The position numbers and the translations under genes were made by a program. From Bacteroidales bacterium UBA1725 (GTDB lineage Bacteria > Bacteroidota > Bacteroidia > Bacteroidales > UBA932), in assembly GCA_002315815.1 (NCBI GenBank), contig DCIN01000032.1:18338-61144 (forward strand): 42,807 nucleotides of DNA. The letters run 5' to 3'. Positions 42,550-42,807 of this stretch are shown here, in pieces; position 1 is the stretch's first letter; the number at the start of each line of letters is the position of its first letter. The notes beneath the pieces are model-generated. The model did not search any database. It was not told the origin of the DNA and saw only the letters and a list, made by a program, of their open reading frames with translations.

Positions 42550-42807
42550 TTGGAGTATGATGATGCTTCTGGAACCATCAATGATTCGTCGCCGAGACAA
42601 TCATAATAATCGGAAGAAGGTATGGTGTTAGGATCACAAAAGTAATCATATTCACATTTATCATAATCGCCATAAAAGCCCATTCTGCACTCACTAAGAT
42701 AATAAATATCACCATTAGCGAGAGACTCAATATTCTGATTCAATAGAATGGACTGCTTGGAATCAGAATTGGATTTCAACAACAGACCTGCCGCAAGCAA
42801 TACTATT
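42519..42807 (-). CDS. NVEALA-family exported Cys-rich peptide, copy 2 (5' end outside window)
   Basis: The frame is open to the right edge of the window, so the start is beyond it. The visible 95 residues begin in a hydrophobic segment and continue ILLNQNIESLANGDIYYL, a variant NVEALA motif with Ser for Ala. Five Cys follow in the pattern C-x10-C-x5-C-x12-C-x16-C, parallel to copy 1, and the protein ends KVDKRH. It overlaps the downstream propeller gene by 31 bp. Only the first residues are missing. Confidence 0.8.
   Translation of the reverse strand, partial: IVLLAAGLLLKSNSDSKQSILLNQNIESLANGDIYYLSECRMGFYGDYDKCEYDYFCDPNTIPSSDYYDCLGDESLMVPEASSYSKCIGKVDKRH

Overview
This 42.8 kb window reads as chromosomal DNA of a member of the order Bacteroidales. 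The indicators are NVEALA-family peptides paired with TolB-like (BF3164-type) propeller lipoproteins, a lipoprotein form of TamA (TamL), a long pyrophosphate-dependent phosphofructokinase, a DUF3467 protein, a short RluA-type enzyme with the Bacteroidetes N-terminal extension, many secreted glycan enzymes, and promoters of the form TTG-N20-TAnnTTTG. Genus cannot be fixed from the sequence alone. Gene density is high. No tRNA, rRNA, CRISPR array, intact transposase or SusC/SusD pair was seen.

Layout. 1-765: 3' end of a PL11 rhamnogalacturonan lyase, a terminator hairpin, then a GC-rich folded intergenic element. 1310-2010: an AT-rich toxin-antitoxin pair (RelB/DinJ-like antitoxin, PIN toxin) with a palindromic operator and a terminator. 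2175-2863: a frameshifted remnant of a FISUMP-type surface protein. 2939-7099 (minus): GH2 beta-galactosidase and PPi-phosphofructokinase. 7190-11444 (plus): rRNA methyltransferase, TamL and a cytoplasmic GH13. 11395-15970 (minus): SPFH protein, RlmD, CaCA antiporter, RarA. 16080-22762 (minus): queA, a two-domain esterase, a PL4 rhamnogalacturonan lyase and an acyltransferase. 22763-25117 (plus): a 520 bp operator-rich region, an HTH regulator, a degenerate PyrD-like protein and a CinA-like amidohydrolase. 25203-26966: a short GH97. 26992-30736 (minus): beta-barrel, lipase-like lipoprotein, unknown lipoprotein, M19 dipeptidase. 30828-37156 (minus): valS, tatA, tatC, CBM9-like protein, ABC-F protein. 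37217-39934 (plus): DUF3467, kdsC, maf, RluA-type synthase. 39885-42807 (minus): two consecutive NVEALA-peptide/propeller-lipoprotein pairs.

How the genes work together. PL11, PL4, the two-domain esterase, GH2 and GH97 fit stepwise breakdown of rhamnogalacturonan-I with galactose side chains, but they are spread among housekeeping operons rather than grouped in a SusCD locus. The most unusual parts are the NVEALA/propeller array at the right edge, the HTH/PyrD-like/CinA-like unit with its field of TGTTTACA-like sites, the 10-bp-unit repeat array in front of the beta-barrel operon, and a recurring pattern of short exact or near-exact duplications placed at gene junctions.
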